In this document: piece after piece, positions 49,101 to 52,100 of the stretch | Position numbering within the stretch: the first letter of the stretch is position 1 | Layout: each line of letters begins with the position of its first letter | NCBI GenBank assembly: GCA_029204225.1 | Contig: CM055092.1 | Span: forward strand, 80,186,838-80,250,837 | Direction: 5' to 3' | Source: Diphasiastrum complanatum | Lineage: Eukaryota > Streptophyta > Lycopodiopsida > Lycopodiales > Lycopodiaceae | DNA length: 64,000 nucleotides | Program-made: the position numbers and the translations under genes | The notes under the pieces: generated by a model | Seen by the model: the letters and a program-made list of their open reading frames with translations, nothing else | What the model was told of the DNA's origin: nothing | Databases searched by the model: none

Positions 49101-52100
49101 AATCTTTGTCGGAATTATCAGAATTGAATTTTTCCCTTGTCAACTAATTTGTATATCATCATATTCATATTTGTGCAGGTGTTTGTGAATGCAAGACTAC
49201 ATGTTTCTGGGGGTGCTCTTGGTGGTGGCCGCATGGTGGAGGATGCTTCTAGTGTTGCAGGTTGTTTGCTTGATCAACATCTCATTTAGCATGATTTGGA
49301 GTCTCTAATTGCATTGTTGGTATTGTTCCTTGCAGCAAAATATCTGGCAAAAGATTGTCATTGTGCATGATTGTGTGCATCGTTCAGCTGTGTTGGATGA
49401 CAATGGACAGACTCTATATTGATTGTAATGAGTTAAGGGTAGACGGAAGTTCATATCATAGCCGAAATCATGGTGTAGGTCAGTTGATCATAGGATTGAG
49501 CTTCTACTTAGCAAGAAACTTGTCTTTCACCAACCTTACAGATTTAGTCAAAAAGAGGATGCTAAGCAGATTGTTTGAAAACTACTTGAACATGGGACAT
49601 ATTCCTAGCAAATCCCCTTGGGTGATGCATTACCATTACCCAGGACAGATGGCCTGATTGATCATTTGGATGAAGCTAAATACTTGTCTAAGATTAATCT
49701 TTGGAACGGGTACCATCAGATCTGAATTTGTATTGAAGATGTTGAGAAACTGAGATTTCGAACTAGGTCTGACCATTATGAATTTCTAGTTTTACCATTT
49801 GGGTCAACTATTACACTTGCAACTTTCTAGCAGATGATGAACGCTTTATTTGTCTATACTTGAGAAGATGTGTTGTAGTATCCTTAGATGCTATACTAGT
49901 TTATAGAAAGGCAATTGATGAGCAAATTAAGCATCTTTGAACAGTACTAAAATTTCTAGGTGGGAGAAGCTTTATGCAAAGTTATCTAACTATGAATTTT
50001 TTTCGTAAAGAATCTTTTTATTGTAGGCATTGTATCACCTCTTGAAGAATCGAGATTGATTATGATAAGATAAAGACTATCTTGCAGTGGCCACAACTTT
50101 ATACCGTAAGACAATTAGAACCTTTTTTAGGTTTTGTGGTATGGTATCGTGAGCATATTGAAGACTATGCTTAGATTGCCGCACTCGTAAAGGGGAAGAG
50201 TAGTAAGAAAGGCAAGACAAGTCCGATTGAGTGGAATGAAATATTAGAAAAAGGTTTTCAGAAACTCAAGAGTCTATTTGTCCCGTGTTACAAATTGCAA
50301 ATCCTGATAAACCATTGTTGTAAAAATGAATGCCTATGATTTTGCGGTTGGTCAATTCTACTACAAGATGATTGCCGATTACCTTTGTAAGCAAATAAGC
50401 TGTCCAATCCATAGTTGAAGTACACAACTCAAGAAAAGGAGCTTTTTGTTGTGATCCATGCTCCTAAAGTTGGAGACACTATTTATATCGAAATAATTTA
50501 TCATTTGCATGGATCATCAACTTATCATTTGCATGGATCATCAACTTCTTAAGTATTTTTCTAATCGGTCAGATCTTAGAGGTAGAAAGGCTTGATGAGC
50601 TGAGCTTATGCAAGAATTTGACCTAGAGATTTGATATATAAAAGGTTCCATAAATCGTGTCGCGGCCCTTTTAGGCGAAGAGGTGAATCAACTAGTTGTC
50701 TTTTATTGAACTTTCTGCGAATTTTTACCTTTCACTAATGGGAGTACATTGTGAAGACAAATAATTTGGTCACATTTGGCAAGAAGTTGAGTCTGGTGAT
50801 ATGTGCGTTCAAAAGTTTGGGATTGCTCGCATCCAAATATAGTGATGAGAAGTTAAATCTAGAGAGTCCTTCTTCCCTTCGGAATGGATGGCTATTCAAA
50901 TATGGAAAGTTTGGGTACTTGATGAAGCCTTAGTTAAAAGCTAGATCTTGTACGAATGCTGTCATAGGGAAGATCTAAAACTAACTGGATCTGATTGACC
51001 AATTTGAAGCTGTATATCTTGAATTTACTCTTGGTCAAAAACAAGGTATTTTGTTAGAATTTTGAGGTATTGGTCATGACCTCTTATGGATATCTCAAAA
51101 TAGAAAATTGGAAACCCTAAGAGCTGATGCAACACATATTATCGACTTTTTTCAACCTTAAGATGTTTTCTTTAAAAGTTCTCCTAGGCCGTATCTAGAG
51201 TGATATGACACCTCTTGGAAACTCGTATAGTTTCCTATAGAAAGGGGGAGAAGTAGGGTGATAGAAAACTTATTTAAGAGAAGCATTTATAGCATAGATT
51301 CCAGGAGGAATATGTATAGATGGTCCTATTTTAGATTCAGGATCGACAAGATATTTTTGATACTGTCTGAATCTTCTAAGGGTTGAATGAGTGAATCTAG
51401 TTAGAAGATGTAAAGGAAGGAAAATTAGAAAACATTTTGGTAGTAGAAAGTTATTGTTGATTATGAATGCGATCGATTTGTGTCAGAACTAGAAAGTTCT
51501 ATTACAAGAAATAGTTTGTTGAAACTTGTTCCTTGTTGGTTGTGATCAACTTGATCTTAGTGAGAACTAGGATCCATGAGAAGTTGATGCAAGGAAAGAA
51601 ATTCCTGCTTAACAATATATTCTTTTGAAATTATCTCCGATCAAGATTTTGGTTTGATATCTTATGAAATAGCACTCTTTGAGAAATATACTCGCTATAT
51701 GTTTCATTCAGAAATTTCGTATTAGACTTCTAGACATTCTAAGATCGGTATTTTGGCAGATATTTTGTGCATCCCACTGTAATTTTGCATCCCAATTAAA
51801 ATACAGAAATGTGACATATTTACAATGTCAGGTCGTATAGAAGAAACTTCAAGAGACGTCTTTAGAAAACACCTTTTTCTATCTCTGCAAATTGATGGCC
51901 AACTATTTCACGATGAGGCTGCTTGGCCAACGTTGGAGCTCGCAAACTTGTTGTACAATTACTAACAAAGAAACTGTTTACATTCTTAAATAGGCCTTCA
52001 TTTGCCTCTTCAGGTGATGGGTTCTTACAGGCCATGAAACTAATATCAATGATGTTTATGCAGTTTTGGATACTGCAGCTGGAGTTTGGTGCGACAGGAA